Shown here in pieces: positions 16,200 to 23,968 of a DNA stretch of 64,000 bases. This DNA is from an uncultured Bacteroidales bacterium. GTDB taxonomy: Bacteria; Bacteroidota; Bacteroidia; Bacteroidales; Bacteroidaceae. The DNA lies in the NCBI GenBank assembly GCA_902801485.1, contig CADCIP010000001.1:62001-126000 (forward strand). Direction: 5' to 3'. Under the pieces are notes generated by a model. That model worked only from the letters and a program-made list of their open reading frames with translations, was not told where the DNA came from and ran no database searches. Position 1 is the stretch's first letter; each line of letters starts with the position of its first letter. Both the position numbers and the translations under genes were made by a program.

Positions 16200-16634
16200 T
16201 TACCTTCCGGATGCCAACAGTTCGTATGGTATTTCGTCGCAGAGCATCGAACAGGCTTTCTGCTCTGCCGGAGTATCGTCGTCAGCTTTTGCCAGCATAG
16301 GCTTCTCGTACTTGGTGACGGTACGTGTCTGATATACGGTATCGCGCACAATCTGAACCTGCATGATGGTGTCATGCCGTATCTCAATGCTATTGGCTAT
16401 TGGCTGTAGGCTATTGGCTGTTGGCTGTGGTCCGTTGTCTATTGCCATATTAGCATGAAGCGAGAAACCTGCAAGGAAACCTATCAGACTGGCAGCAACA
16501 GCAATGGATTTACCATTTAACCATTTACTATTTACCATTTGCCGTCCTTGCCAAGGCTCAACATGCATTTGGCCATCTACCTTCTGGCGTCCCCGACGGG
16601 CCGACTGGATAATATCTTCGTTACTTATTTTCAT
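16200..16634 (-). CDS. Small single-pass membrane protein, putative anti-sigma partner
   Basis: 144 residues, overlapping the end of the ECF sigma gene by 14 nt, so translationally coupled. One hydrophobic segment lies at about 43-62 (SIAVAASLIGFLAGFSL). The N-terminal 40 residues are basic and cytoplasmic; the C-terminal part (TIMQVQIVRDTVYQTRTVTKYEKP) is outside. Position after a sigma factor and topology suggest an anti-sigma or membrane anchor, but no zinc anti-sigma motif is seen. Two heptanucleotide arrays lie in frame: 16507-16541 before the TM segment (NSKWLNGKS) and 16389-16430 after it (PQPTANSLQPIANS). Confidence 0.6.
   Translation of the reverse strand: MKISNEDIIQSARRGRQKVDGQMHVEPWQGRQMVNSKWLNGKSIAVAASLIGFLAGFSLHANMAIDNGPQPTANSLQPIANSIEIRHDTIMQVQIVRDTVYQTRTVTKYEKPMLAKADDDTPAEQKACSMLCDEIPYELLASGR
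16389..16430 (-). repeat. Heptanucleotide array, 6 units, in frame
   Basis: GCTATTG GCTATTG GCTGTAG GCTATTG GCTGTTG GCTGTGG. Confidence 0.8.
16507..16541 (-). repeat. Heptanucleotide array with one 8-nt unit, in frame
   Basis: GATTTAC CATTTAAC CATTTAC TATTTAC CATTTGC; five related words with one extra base. Confidence 0.6.
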
Positions 16635-17196
16635 ATTGCTTTAGTTTTTTACGGATGATGTTCATTGTTTTGTGCAGACGGGACTTAACCGTTCCGGCTG
16701 GAATACCTACTATTTCAGCAACTTGCGGAATGGTCAGTTCCTCCTGATAATGCAGGGAAAAGATCTGGTGCAGCGGCGCAGGCAGTTCCGAGAGCACTTG
16801 CTCAAGCACCTTATCCAGCGTAGCAGCATCCATTTCCACTTCAATCTGCCCCTCAGATATGGGTTCGGCATCCAGATTGGCCAGCAGTTGGGCTTCGTAG
16901 GCATTGTCCCTGTAATGGTTTCGGCAGATGTTGTAGGCAATGGTAAAAATCCACGTACTGACGTTGCTGCCCTCCTGATAACGGCTACGGGCCTCATAGG
17001 CACGCAGGAAGACATCGTGCGTAGAATCGGCTGCCAGTTCCTCATCGCCACCTAATTGCATAAAGAAGAAGCCCTTCAACCTACGGGCGTAGCGGCGATA
17101 CAACTCCTCGAAAGCTGTATCGCTGCCTGCCGCAGCCCTCGCCATCAGCTGCTCATCAGTCTGGTGGCGCAGGGGTTTAAGATAAAAGATGCTCAT
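16621..17196 (-). CDS. ECF sigma factor (sigma-70 family)
   Basis: 191 residues with sigma region 2 (about 20-90: FEELYRRYARRLKGFFF, DVFLRAYEARSRY, STWIFTIAYNICRNHYR) and region 4 (about 130-185: LSLHYQEELTIPQVAEIVGIPAGTVKSRLH), the two DNA- and core-binding domains of ECF factors. It overlaps the stop of the upstream secreted-protein gene by 4 nt and the start of the downstream membrane protein, so all three genes form one operon. It directs RNA polymerase to an unknown regulon, presumably responding to an envelope signal. Confidence 0.92.
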   Translation of the reverse strand: MSIFYLKPLRHQTDEQLMARAAAGSDTAFEELYRRYARRLKGFFFMQLGGDEELAADSTHDVFLRAYEARSRYQEGSNVSTWIFTIAYNICRNHYRDNAYEAQLLANLDAEPISEGQIEVEMDAATLDKVLEQVLSELPAPLHQIFSLHYQEELTIPQVAEIVGIPAGTVKSRLHKTMNIIRKKLKQYENK

Positions 17197-18602
17197 TCTT
17201 CTATTGGGTCACCTATAATTAGTACTCGTTTGTTTTTCTCAAAGAACTCCTTGCGCTTCCGCTTAGTAGTCTCCTTATCATCATTCGGGTCTGGTTTGTA
17301 AGAAACTCTTTCTACGAACTCGTAGTGAGGAGTGCCATCTTTTATATACTCGACGGAGTAGTATTTATCACTATTGGGGATGGCCCAAGCCCCAGCATCC
17401 TTATCCATGATGTCACTAAAGATGCGATTCAGTCGCGCATATTCTACAGCATTATGCTTCTTATAATACGGCAACAGGTCATTCAGTAAAACCAGATAGT
17501 TGAGAGCCAGCGATCTTACATTTCTCGCGGATGGGGCTGTCACGTTATTTACTTCTGGGTGAAACTGCATTATTAGATTATCCATCAGGTAACGTTGCTC
17601 CACATTGCGACGCTTCACAGCCAGATTATTGTATGGCTTTGCCGAGTAGCGCATGGTCAGCCCCTCGTTGTAGAGGCAAGCTTTCAGGTCATCGGGAATA
17701 CCTTTTCGAAACATCGAGCTCAGATTACGGGCCGACAGATAGACGGGGCGCTTGCTGTGTTCAAAGATATAGCGCATGATGGCTATCAGTTGCTCATCTT
17801 GTGGCTGGGACTTAAACCGACTGAATATCTCATCGCTAAAGGGAATATCGATGCACTCAAACATCCATTTCACGCGTTCCTTAACGTTAGCCTGTGAAAA
17901 AAGAATCTTATCTTTATGTTTACCTAAGACAAGCTGTACCATCAGTTTGCCAATGACATCATCCTGAGTATCACCCAGATATACGCCGCCCTTCTCCATG
18001 CCTTGCAACTCGTTATAGTGGTATTGCAGGGCAGAAGCGGGGTATTGTCCGCTCTCGTAATAGTGGGTTAGCAACTTGGTAAGTTGCAGTGTATCATTTT
18101 TACCTCTTACATACGTCGCCAACCGGTCGAAATCCTCGGCTGGAACATTATTATTCAGCACGGCAATGGCAGAATCGGCATATTCCCTTGCACGGGTTTC
18201 GCTACAAACGTAAACACTATAGTAATAGGTATAGGTGCCGGGGATAGCCTGCTGCATACGCGGCATTACGTTCAACTCCTTGCGTAGTTGCCTTGCCACG
18301 TTCCAGTCTCTTGTCCCACGCCAATATGCGTTATACACTTTCTGTTCTGCTGCATCGCAAAGTTTATGCCAGGCTTTCTCATCCTTGGGGTGTTCGGTAA
18401 CGAAGTTATTCCAATACCTATACACGCTGTCTAACGTCACGGAGTCCATCATACGCACATCTTGATCCGCCCCCCGAAGTTTAAACTTTCCATTACTCTT
18501 TGTGCCGGAAGCCGAAGTCTGCACTAATTTCGCCTTTCCCTGTGCGCTGGCTCCCATCAGTATCACGAAGAATGCCAGCATAGTCAAAACTGTTCTTTTC
18601 AT
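17193..18602 (-). CDS. Secreted protein of unknown function, first gene of ECF operon
   Basis: 469 residues with a signal peptide (MKRTVLTMLAFFVILMGASAQG). The body is helical and TPR-like in feel (DEKAWHKLCDAAEQKVYNAYWR; EYADSAIAVLNNN), with a charged C-terminus (DDKETTKRKRKEFFEKNKRVLIIGDPIEE). I do not recognise a named family. Its last codons overlap the ECF sigma start by 4 nt. An envelope protein translationally coupled to a sigma factor and a membrane partner suggests a sensor or target of that sigma system. Confidence 0.7.
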   Translation of the reverse strand: MKRTVLTMLAFFVILMGASAQGKAKLVQTSASGTKSNGKFKLRGADQDVRMMDSVTLDSVYRYWNNFVTEHPKDEKAWHKLCDAAEQKVYNAYWRGTRDWNVARQLRKELNVMPRMQQAIPGTYTYYYSVYVCSETRAREYADSAIAVLNNNVPAEDFDRLATYVRGKNDTLQLTKLLTHYYESGQYPASALQYHYNELQGMEKGGVYLGDTQDDVIGKLMVQLVLGKHKDKILFSQANVKERVKWMFECIDIPFSDEIFSRFKSQPQDEQLIAIMRYIFEHSKRPVYLSARNLSSMFRKGIPDDLKACLYNEGLTMRYSAKPYNNLAVKRRNVEQRYLMDNLIMQFHPEVNNVTAPSARNVRSLALNYLVLLNDLLPYYKKHNAVEYARLNRIFSDIMDKDAGAWAIPNSDKYYSVEYIKDGTPHYEFVERVSYKPDPNDDKETTKRKRKEFFEKNKRVLIIGDPIEE

Positions 18603-18629
18603 ATTGTTCTCGTTTTTTTGTTTCTTTGC

Positions 18630-18692
18630 CTCTCGTCCCCAAGTTCCCCTCGCCTCGGAGAGGGGTTAGGGGTTAGGGGTGAGGCTGCTTTT
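18630..18692. repeat. GC-rich palindromic element, intergenic copy
   Basis: GTCCCCAAGTTCCCCTCGCC TCGGAGAGGGG then TTAGGGGTTAGGGGTGAGGCT; variant of the family with a duplicated TTAGGGG. The rest of the 195-bp gap 18603-18797 shows no gene. Confidence 0.6.
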
Positions 18693-18797
18693 TGTTTTGA
18701 CTGCATACACACAAGTCGGCAAATCGTTCAAGAAAAAGGCTATTTTTCACTATTTTTCTTTCCCAGCAGGTAAAGTTTGCCACTCTTCTATTAACAT

Positions 18798-19622
18798 TCA
18801 CTTAAACACAATCATGTCTGCTAATTGCAGAAAGTAGTCATTAGACCATATATCCAGTTCGTGAGGGTTAATCATAAACCTGCGGACATCCCGTTTTACA
18901 TCTTCTATATTTGTTGTGGACAGCCGTTCCTTCAGAATAGCCATAAAGTCCTCACGGGTCATTTCTATCCCATTAAATTCACGGGTACGTTCTTGTAAAT
19001 GTTCAAAATCAAGGGGCACACGCCAACGTACATACCACTCAAAATCATACCAGTCACGCCCCTTTACCCTGGTTTTCCAATTACGGAAAGCCAGCGCATG
19101 CATTTTTCCGGCAAACAAGTCAGATAGTTGGAAGCACCGTACCATAAAGGTATAAGGCAGCGTCAGGGCTTTCTGTTCTGTCCGGAACTTTAATGGAGGC
19201 TGCGTATCAACCTCAATCTTTACCTTAACTGTTTTTTCGGTCTGAAACGCCACATTATAAACATCCGTATTATCCTTCAGGAAAGCAGAATCAACTCGCC
19301 CAAATGTCTTCTTGTCCTTCTTCTTGATTTCAACCTTGCGGCCTAAACTGTCAAACTCGTCAATAATAGGCTGAAAATAGTTCTCGAACAGGAAATGTTC
19401 ATCAGGAGCCAATAAAGAAAAATCCATATCCTCTGAGAAGCGAGGCAACTGATGAAAAAGCCTCAAACAAGTGCCGCCATAGAAAGCTGCACGGTCAAAA
19501 AAGCCTCCCCGGTGCAATCCGGCAAGTACTACCTGCTGCATTATCTCATAAATGGCATTCTGCTTATCCTTGACATCCTTAATATTATAGCGCATGAGCG
19601 CCCTTTCAAAAAACTCGTTCAT
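18798..19622 (-). CDS. abiEii: AbiEii/AbiGii-family nucleotidyltransferase toxin (type IV TA)
   Basis: 274 residues. The nucleotidyltransferase signature is present: FYGGTCLRLFHQLPRFSEDMDFSLL (GGT...DxD, about 48-73), followed by KVEIKKK and MHALAFRNWKTRVKGRDWYDF typical of AbiEii/AbiGii. Known members transfer nucleotides to tRNA acceptor stems and arrest growth, and give abortive phage infection. The start codon overlaps the antitoxin stop by 4 nt, giving coupled translation. All catalytic elements appear intact. Confidence 0.9.
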   Translation of the reverse strand: MNEFFERALMRYNIKDVKDKQNAIYEIMQQVVLAGLHRGGFFDRAAFYGGTCLRLFHQLPRFSEDMDFSLLAPDEHFLFENYFQPIIDEFDSLGRKVEIKKKDKKTFGRVDSAFLKDNTDVYNVAFQTEKTVKVKIEVDTQPPLKFRTEQKALTLPYTFMVRCFQLSDLFAGKMHALAFRNWKTRVKGRDWYDFEWYVRWRVPLDFEHLQERTREFNGIEMTREDFMAILKERLSTTNIEDVKRDVRRFMINPHELDIWSNDYFLQLADMIVFK

Positions 19623-20242
19623 CTTTCCAATATTTTTATTAGGTTGTTAATGGCCTGCTGCTTCTTGCTTACAGCAGCACATTGTCTGAAGATATCAACA
19701 TTCATCTTCATAAACGCATCCATATCCAAGCGCAAGTCTTCCTCCAGGAATATGTAGGTGTCTTTGATAAAACGAAGAGGAAGCCTTGGGGTACAGACAA
19801 TATAGTCACACAAAGCTTTCTCCGGAGTTGCAATCAAATAGGTGACTTCCTCTTCTTCCCTCTGGGTAATACCGATGGAGTAATAGTCCCTAGCACAATG
19901 ATGATACTCAAATGTACCTACAGGATTCTCAAACGAAACGGTCAGGTGAGTTGTCATTGACTCTATCACCTCCACCCGCTCAGGAATCAGCCCGTATTCT
20001 CTGAGAGCAGTCAGCATGGATACGTACGACGGGCCATATAACAGATTACCTATCAGTCCCAAAGATAAAAGCTTACCGCTCTCATTGGGATTCACAACAT
20101 ACATTCCTCGCTTCAGCCGGATAATTCTGCCTTCCTTTTCCAGATTTGCAACCTTCCTGTTTGCGGAAGTTATATTTGGGTAAAGCGAGGCAATGGCAGA
20201 GGTCTGCACAGGTATATTCTTAAACACGCCCAATTCATTCAT
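19619..20242 (-). CDS. abiEi: AbiEi-family antitoxin / transcriptional autoregulator (type IV TA)
   Basis: 207 residues: an N-terminal winged helix (about 10-55, SAIASLYPNITSANRKVANLEKEGRIIRLKRGMYVV) and the AbiEi C-terminal region (VEVIESMTTHLTVSFENPVGTFEYHH, PEKALCDYI). Antitoxins of this family counteract AbiEii without a stable protein complex and repress their own promoter at inverted repeats. A 20-bp inverted repeat overlapping the -7 box directly upstream (20269-20336) fits that. It is first in the operon, with the toxin overlapping by 4 nt. Confidence 0.88.
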   Translation of the reverse strand: MNELGVFKNIPVQTSAIASLYPNITSANRKVANLEKEGRIIRLKRGMYVVNPNESGKLLSLGLIGNLLYGPSYVSMLTALREYGLIPERVEVIESMTTHLTVSFENPVGTFEYHHCARDYYSIGITQREEEEVTYLIATPEKALCDYIVCTPRLPLRFIKDTYIFLEEDLRLDMDAFMKMNVDIFRQCAAVSKKQQAINNLIKILER

Positions 20243-20268
20243 GGCTTATACGCAATTAGTTTCGGGCA

Positions 20269-20336
20269 CAAAAATAGTTATTTTTTCAAGACAAAACAAC
20301 ACTTCCTGTAATTATCTCTTGAAAAAACAACTATTT
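20269..20336 (-). promoter_or_regulatory. abiE promoter with AbiEi operator inverted repeat
   Basis: Left arm AAATAGTTATTTTTTCAAGA (20272-20291) and right arm TCTTGAAAAAACAACTATTT (20317-20336) are reverse complements at 19 of 20 positions. The -7 box TATTTTTG (minus strand, plus 20269-20276) overlaps the proximal arm, with a TTG about 20 bp upstream, so repressor binding would occlude the promoter. Confidence 0.7.
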
Positions 20337-20343
20337 CCCTATC

Positions 20344-20976
20344 TTACGCCTTCTTTCCCAGCAGGTAAAGTTTGCCACTCTTACGGCCCTGGCTGATAAT
20401 GCCTGATTCAGGGTCGGAGGCAATCTTACGCAGCTCGCGGGAAGCTGTTGAATAGGACAAGCCCGTTAGCGAGGCATACTCATCCACACGCATGTAACCG
20501 TTTTCCCCGATAAACTTACGGGCCCGATCAATACGCGCTTTCTCAGACAGCTTGGGTTTTCGCAAGCGTTCCTCACCTCCACGTTCCAGATCGCAGTTCT
20601 GGTCAATCTCACGAACCAGATTCTTGTCAGCTCTGTACGTAACACCTGTCACCTTTATGCTCGCGGCATTTAGCCTGGCAGCACCTTCCTCAAAGCTGTC
20701 CATCTCCTTGTCCTCGCGAACGCCCAACTTGGCCGTAAAGGTTCCCAAACCGTCAATCTTCACGCTGTAGCCGTTGGCAATCTCATAGGCCAGATGTTCG
20801 CAAACAGCGGACACAACACCCTTGATAACACTCTCGCCGTATGCTCTGTTGATGGAACTGCAGCGTTTAATAAACTCGTCAGCGTCCAGCTTGCGCCAGG
20901 TCTTCAGCTTGTAATACGCTTTCTTCTCGCCCGTACCGTTCAGGTCTGGCATCTCTTTTTTAATGTACTGTGCCAT
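20344..20976 (-). CDS. HU/IHF-family DNA-binding protein with C-terminal HTH
   Basis: 210 residues from ATG 20976 (MAQYIKKEMPDLNGTG). Residues about 1-125 are the divergent long HU-like domain typical of Bacteroidales (AYGESVIKGVVSAVCEHLAYEIANG, VKIDGLGTFTAKLG). Residues 150-205 add a winged-helix-like segment (YMRVDEYASLTGLSYSTASRELRKI ... GRKSGKLYLLGKKA). It probably shapes nucleoid or regulatory DNA. The frame extends upstream to 21120 through four 21-bp repeats, giving MKIYNQG-type heptapeptides; that extension is judged to be leader DNA, not protein. A copy of its C-terminal wording (CAGCAGGTAAAGTTTGCCAC) also occurs at 18764-18783, a short relic of the same gene family. Confidence 0.8.
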   Translation of the reverse strand: MAQYIKKEMPDLNGTGEKKAYYKLKTWRKLDADEFIKRCSSINRAYGESVIKGVVSAVCEHLAYEIANGYSVKIDGLGTFTAKLGVREDKEMDSFEEGAARLNAASIKVTGVTYRADKNLVREIDQNCDLERGGEERLRKPKLSEKARIDRARKFIGENGYMRVDEYASLTGLSYSTASRELRKIASDPESGIISQGRKSGKLYLLGKKA

Positions 20977-21049
20977 AAAATTATCTTTTATTCGAGGTAA
21001 AACTTTCTGAATGCAGGTACAAAAATACAAAATATAAGGGAACAAAACA

Positions 21050-21133
21050 ATTTTCAAGGCTTGAAAATATATTTTCAAAGCTTGGTTATTTATTTTCATG
21101 CCTTGGTTATAAATTTTCAAGGCTTGAAAATAA
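21050..21133. repeat. Four 21-bp tandem palindromic repeats upstream of the HU-like gene
   Basis: Units at 21050, 21071, 21092 and 21113. The outer two read ATTTTCAAGGCTTGAAAATA plus one base, a near-perfect palindrome (TTTTCAAG-G-CTTGAAAA). The inner two are degenerate (ATTTTCAAAGCTTGGTTATT, ATTTTCATGCCTTGGTTATA). The phase is exactly 21 bp, two helical turns, as expected for a cooperative operator. Confidence 0.8.
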
Positions 21134-21206
21134 TTTTAAACAACGTATTAGGATATTTTTTCTGTGGGCTCCGGATGTTTTTTCTGCCCTACCGTCGCCT
21201 TTTATA

Positions 21207-21246
21207 TGCAAAAGCCCCTACGTTTCCTGACGCAGGGGCTTTATAC
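21207..21246 (-). terminator. Intrinsic terminator after the 21271 gene
   Basis: Stem AAAGCCCCT..CGT / ACG..AGGGGCTTT (21211-21242) with flanking A/T tracts. Confidence 0.8.
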
Positions 21247-21270
21247 ACTTAAATATTAACCTAAAACCCT

Positions 21271-22479
21271 TTATTTCTTTTCCGTCTTGGGCTCCATACC
21301 TTTGAAGTAGGTCTTTTCACCATTAATGAAAGACTTGAGGGAAGAGAATTCCTTGGGGAACCACAGGCTGCCCTTGGTGTCAAGAAGAAGGAAGTAATAC
21401 CCCTTTGCATCCGCTCCTATGTAAACGAAGTTCTGAATCCCATCCTTGTTCAATGTAGTGGTCCTGAGCATTTCCTGACCCCAACGAGGCATATAGTTTA
21501 TGGAGTTGAAAAAAGTGTTATACTTATATTCATACGTCTGCTCGGGATGAAGGAGAATATATTTCAGGGTAGTAGCGTCAATATCCTTAAGTACTTGTTC
21601 TGCAAAACCCTTTTGGTCAGAAGGAATAATGTAAAGAGTACCATTAGTCTCGCCTACTCCAGAGGATGAGCCATCACTCATTCTACTCCAGTAACAAAAG
21701 GAAAAATCTACATTTGGATCTTTTAGCTTCTTTACAAAGTCCTCATCCTGTGACCATTTAAACTTTCGCTGACTGATTCCCTTCTGACTAAGAATGGGCA
21801 TGATGCTTTGCAGGTATAACTCCCAGTCGAAACACACGAACTCATACTTCTCCGCAGTTGCTGGCACCAGAGATGCGGGCAGAGGCTCTACCTTTGAATA
21901 TTCAATATGGGCTTCTCCGAAAAAGTGCTTACCACAAGGCTTTCGCCAAGTTCCATAATTGAATGTAATGGTCTCTGGGCCGAGTTCACGGCTATAAACT
22001 TGGCAAGCCTTAAGGCTGTCATACGTAATACGATGTTCTGGTCCACGATTCAGGCAGATGGAATAGCGGACAGTATCTATGCCCAGCTGATGCTTCTCGA
22101 AATGATAACTCTCTACTGTACTGGGCATGGTTGAGATGGAATCGAGAGCGTGATGGACACAATACAGCAGCCGTTCTTTATTCTCATAACTCAACATTCC
22201 ACCCACCGCCTCTGGAACGGCAGAGTATTCGTTCCATAAAGCATCAGCATAATCGTCATCATGGTCGCAAACCCTTTTGGAACAGAACTCGTTAGTTTCC
22301 GCGTTTGCGTATATCATGATTTCTGTTTGATGCTTACCACGATTCGCCCGAACCTTTGTGATTTGATTAGGCATGACGGCTTCCAGATTTCTGAACATGT
22401 CATCAAGTATTCCTGTATTCTGGGCAGATACATTCATCAAATTGACGGTCAGTAACGATATAATGATAAAACGTTTCAT
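21271..22479 (-). CDS. Secreted protein of unknown function, paralogue of 25470-26645
   Basis: 402 residues, signal peptide MKRFIIISLLTVNLMNVSAQ. The C-terminal 60 residues (YIGADAKGYYFLLLDTKGSLWFPKEF..LKSFINGEKTYFKGMEP) closely match the paralogue encoded at 25470. The N-terminal half also shares the pattern of a DHxxD-type repeat and HPEQTYEYKY. No named family is recognised. It is last in an ECF sigma / membrane protein / secreted protein operon (23736 to 21271, 12-nt gap), so it is probably the exported output or sensor of that system. Confidence 0.7.
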   Translation of the reverse strand: MKRFIIISLLTVNLMNVSAQNTGILDDMFRNLEAVMPNQITKVRANRGKHQTEIMIYANAETNEFCSKRVCDHDDDYADALWNEYSAVPEAVGGMLSYENKERLLYCVHHALDSISTMPSTVESYHFEKHQLGIDTVRYSICLNRGPEHRITYDSLKACQVYSRELGPETITFNYGTWRKPCGKHFFGEAHIEYSKVEPLPASLVPATAEKYEFVCFDWELYLQSIMPILSQKGISQRKFKWSQDEDFVKKLKDPNVDFSFCYWSRMSDGSSSGVGETNGTLYIIPSDQKGFAEQVLKDIDATTLKYILLHPEQTYEYKYNTFFNSINYMPRWGQEMLRTTTLNKDGIQNFVYIGADAKGYYFLLLDTKGSLWFPKEFSSLKSFINGEKTYFKGMEPKTEKK

Positions 22480-22491
22480 GTTTTCTTTTGT

Positions 22492-23193
22492 TTAGTATTC
22501 TACATATTGTTGTTCTGCTCTAATTTGCTGATTAAGCATTGCCACATATTGTGTCACCTGCTCACCTCGCTGACGAATTTCCTGTGCTTGGGTAGCATAA
22601 GAAGAAGGAGAAGGTTTCCTCATTTTATCAAGAAACTCTTGACAAGCTGCTTCTGTAGGAAACTCTTCAACGGTTTCTGCTTCTGCCAGCAAAGGCTCTT
22701 CCTGAGGTTCTTGGGGAACGACTCGCTTTCGCTTAGGAGTCCTTTTAGGCTTTACAATAGCAGGCTGTTGAGAGGCCCCCTCCATCCTTGCCCTCCGTCG
22801 CGAATGGGGATTCGCTCCCCTTTGTGGGGCCGTAGCCACATTCAGTGGCAACTCTAAAGACCCCAGTCGCCCCTTTAGGGGAGTGCTGAATTGAGAGTCT
22901 GCTATTGGCTCTTGACTCTCAACTCTTGGCTTTTCTAAAGCGAGGGGCGGTTGCTTCTCTGCCGATTTTGGCGGTGCCAAGAAAATGACAACGAAGCCTG
23001 CGACACAAGCGGCAGCTAAAAAGACCCACCTCCATCCCCTCCCTCTATGGAGGGGAGTTTTCTTCTTAAGACAATCGTACTCTTCGAGGCTTCCCATTAC
23101 CTTTTCATTCAACCCTTCAGGCATGGGTGGCAGTTGTTGCTCACGCCTGCTGACAGCTTCCTTAAGGTTGATGTCGTTCTTAATATCGTTCAT
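22492..23193 (-). CDS. Putative anti-sigma / membrane partner of ECF sigma, repeat-expanded
   Basis: 233 residues. The N-terminus (about 1-45) is cytoplasmic, followed by one TM (WVFLAAACVAGFVVIFLAPP, about 51-70) and a periplasmic tail rich in E/Q. Just before the TM an in-frame palindromic element gives KKTPLHRGRGWRW. After the TM a heptanucleotide array (22891-22932) and two more palindromic copies (22772-22882) build about 60 residues of low-complexity linker. The TM plus PPLALEKPRVESQEPI is nearly identical to the partner at 26647, proving common descent. It lies 3 nt after the sigma gene. Anti-sigma function is inferred from position and topology. Confidence 0.65.
   Translation of the reverse strand: MNDIKNDINLKEAVSRREQQLPPMPEGLNEKVMGSLEEYDCLKKKTPLHRGRGWRWVFLAAACVAGFVVIFLAPPKSAEKQPPLALEKPRVESQEPIADSQFSTPLKGRLGSLELPLNVATAPQRGANPHSRRRARMEGASQQPAIVKPKRTPKRKRVVPQEPQEEPLLAEAETVEEFPTEAACQEFLDKMRKPSPSSYATQAQEIRQRGEQVTQYVAMLNQQIRAEQQYVEY
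22772..22882 (-). repeat. GC-rich palindromic elements (two copies, in frame)
   Basis: GGCCCCCTCCATCC ... GGGGATTCGCTCCCCTTTGT ... and CCCCAGTCGCCCCTTTAGGG GAGTG; both keep the frame of the membrane protein. Confidence 0.65.
22891..22932 (-). repeat. Heptanucleotide array, 6 units, in frame
   Basis: TTGAGAG TCTGCTA TTGGCTC TTGACTC TCAACTC TTGGCTT; encodes PRVESQEPIADSQF. Confidence 0.8.
23024..23066 (-). repeat. GC-rich palindromic element, in frame before a TM segment
   Basis: Minus-strand reading ACTCCCCTCCATAGAGGGAG GGGATGGAGGTGGGTCTTT matches the family's CTCCCC..GGGGAG..GGGGGCTTT layout. Confidence 0.7.
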
Positions 23194-23196
23194 AGC

Positions 23197-23736
23197 TCAG
23201 AGAGTTTTAATGATTCTGTATAGTTTCTTGCGTATGCGACTCAACTGGGAGCCGACGGTAGAGGGAATGGAGCCTGTGATATAGGCAATATCGGCAAGGC
23301 TCTTTTCTTCGTAGTAGAACATGCTTATAATGGCCTGTTCATGAGGCGGCAGTAAGGATAAGGCCTGCTCCAGAAGTGCTATGGTGTGCTCGTCTTGTGG
23401 TGCATCATCAGGAACTTCAAAGGAATCGGAGCCCAGCTCGCGGTCGTCTATATATATAATGTTAGGCTTTCGGCTGCGCAGGAAGTTGAGCGACTCGTTA
23501 TAAGCAATCCTGCTGAGCCAAGTACCGAGCGACGCTTGCTTGGGGTTATAGTTCTGGATGCCCCGTAGTGCCTTAACAAACACATCCTGATAAACCTCCT
23601 CGGCATCCTCACGCTGGGTGATGATGCGCTGCACCATTCGGAAGACAGCCGGACCGTACTCCGTAAGTAGCTTCTGGCAGGCAGCAGGCTTCTGGTGCTG
23701 CAAGTCTTGAATCAACGTGTTTGTTTCCTTCTCCAT
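23197..23736 (-). CDS. ECF sigma factor (sigma-70 family)
   Basis: 179 residues with region 2 (about 12-85: KLLTEYGPAVFRMVQRIITQ, EEVYQDVFVKALRG, GTWLSRIAYNESLNFLR) and region 4 (about 118-170: LPPHEQAIISMFYYEEKSLADIAYITGSIPSTVGSQLSRIRKKL). It leads the operon 23736-21271. Upstream DNA (23745-23780) has a TTGCAATAATTTT...CGTGTATATA pattern that could be an ECF-type promoter and suggests autoregulation, but I cannot test it. The intergenic stretch 23737-23968 otherwise holds only the promoter of the divergent ATPase. Confidence 0.92.
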   Translation of the reverse strand: MEKETNTLIQDLQHQKPAACQKLLTEYGPAVFRMVQRIITQREDAEEVYQDVFVKALRGIQNYNPKQASLGTWLSRIAYNESLNFLRSRKPNIIYIDDRELGSDSFEVPDDAPQDEHTIALLEQALSLLPPHEQAIISMFYYEEKSLADIAYITGSIPSTVGSQLSRIRKKLYRIIKTL

Positions 23737-23899
23737 TTTTTACTGTTCTCTACCTATATATACACGGAAAACGGAAAATTATTGCAACGGAGCCCAACTT
23801 TTTTGCATTTTTCTGTCTTTTATCCCTCGCAGAATCAATTTTTTTCTCTAAAGTGACTAAATTCTATGCCCTATTGGTGTATAATTCAGCTTTTTTATA

Positions 23900-23907
23900 T
23901 AAGTTTG
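23900..23907 (+). promoter_or_regulatory. Promoter -7 box of the DUF4143 ATPase gene
   Basis: TAAGTTTG, 61 bp before the ATG at 23969. Confidence 0.45.
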
Positions 23908-23968
23908 CATCAGAAAGTTAGAAAAAGTGTAGAGTATATACACAAAAACGAACTTTACGGCGTAAAAT

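Noticed and set aside
20977-21120. 48-residue N-terminal extension of the HU-like protein
   Set aside because: It is entirely 21-bp repeat and AT-rich leader; MAQYIKKEMPD is the natural start. Kept only as an alternative in the findings.
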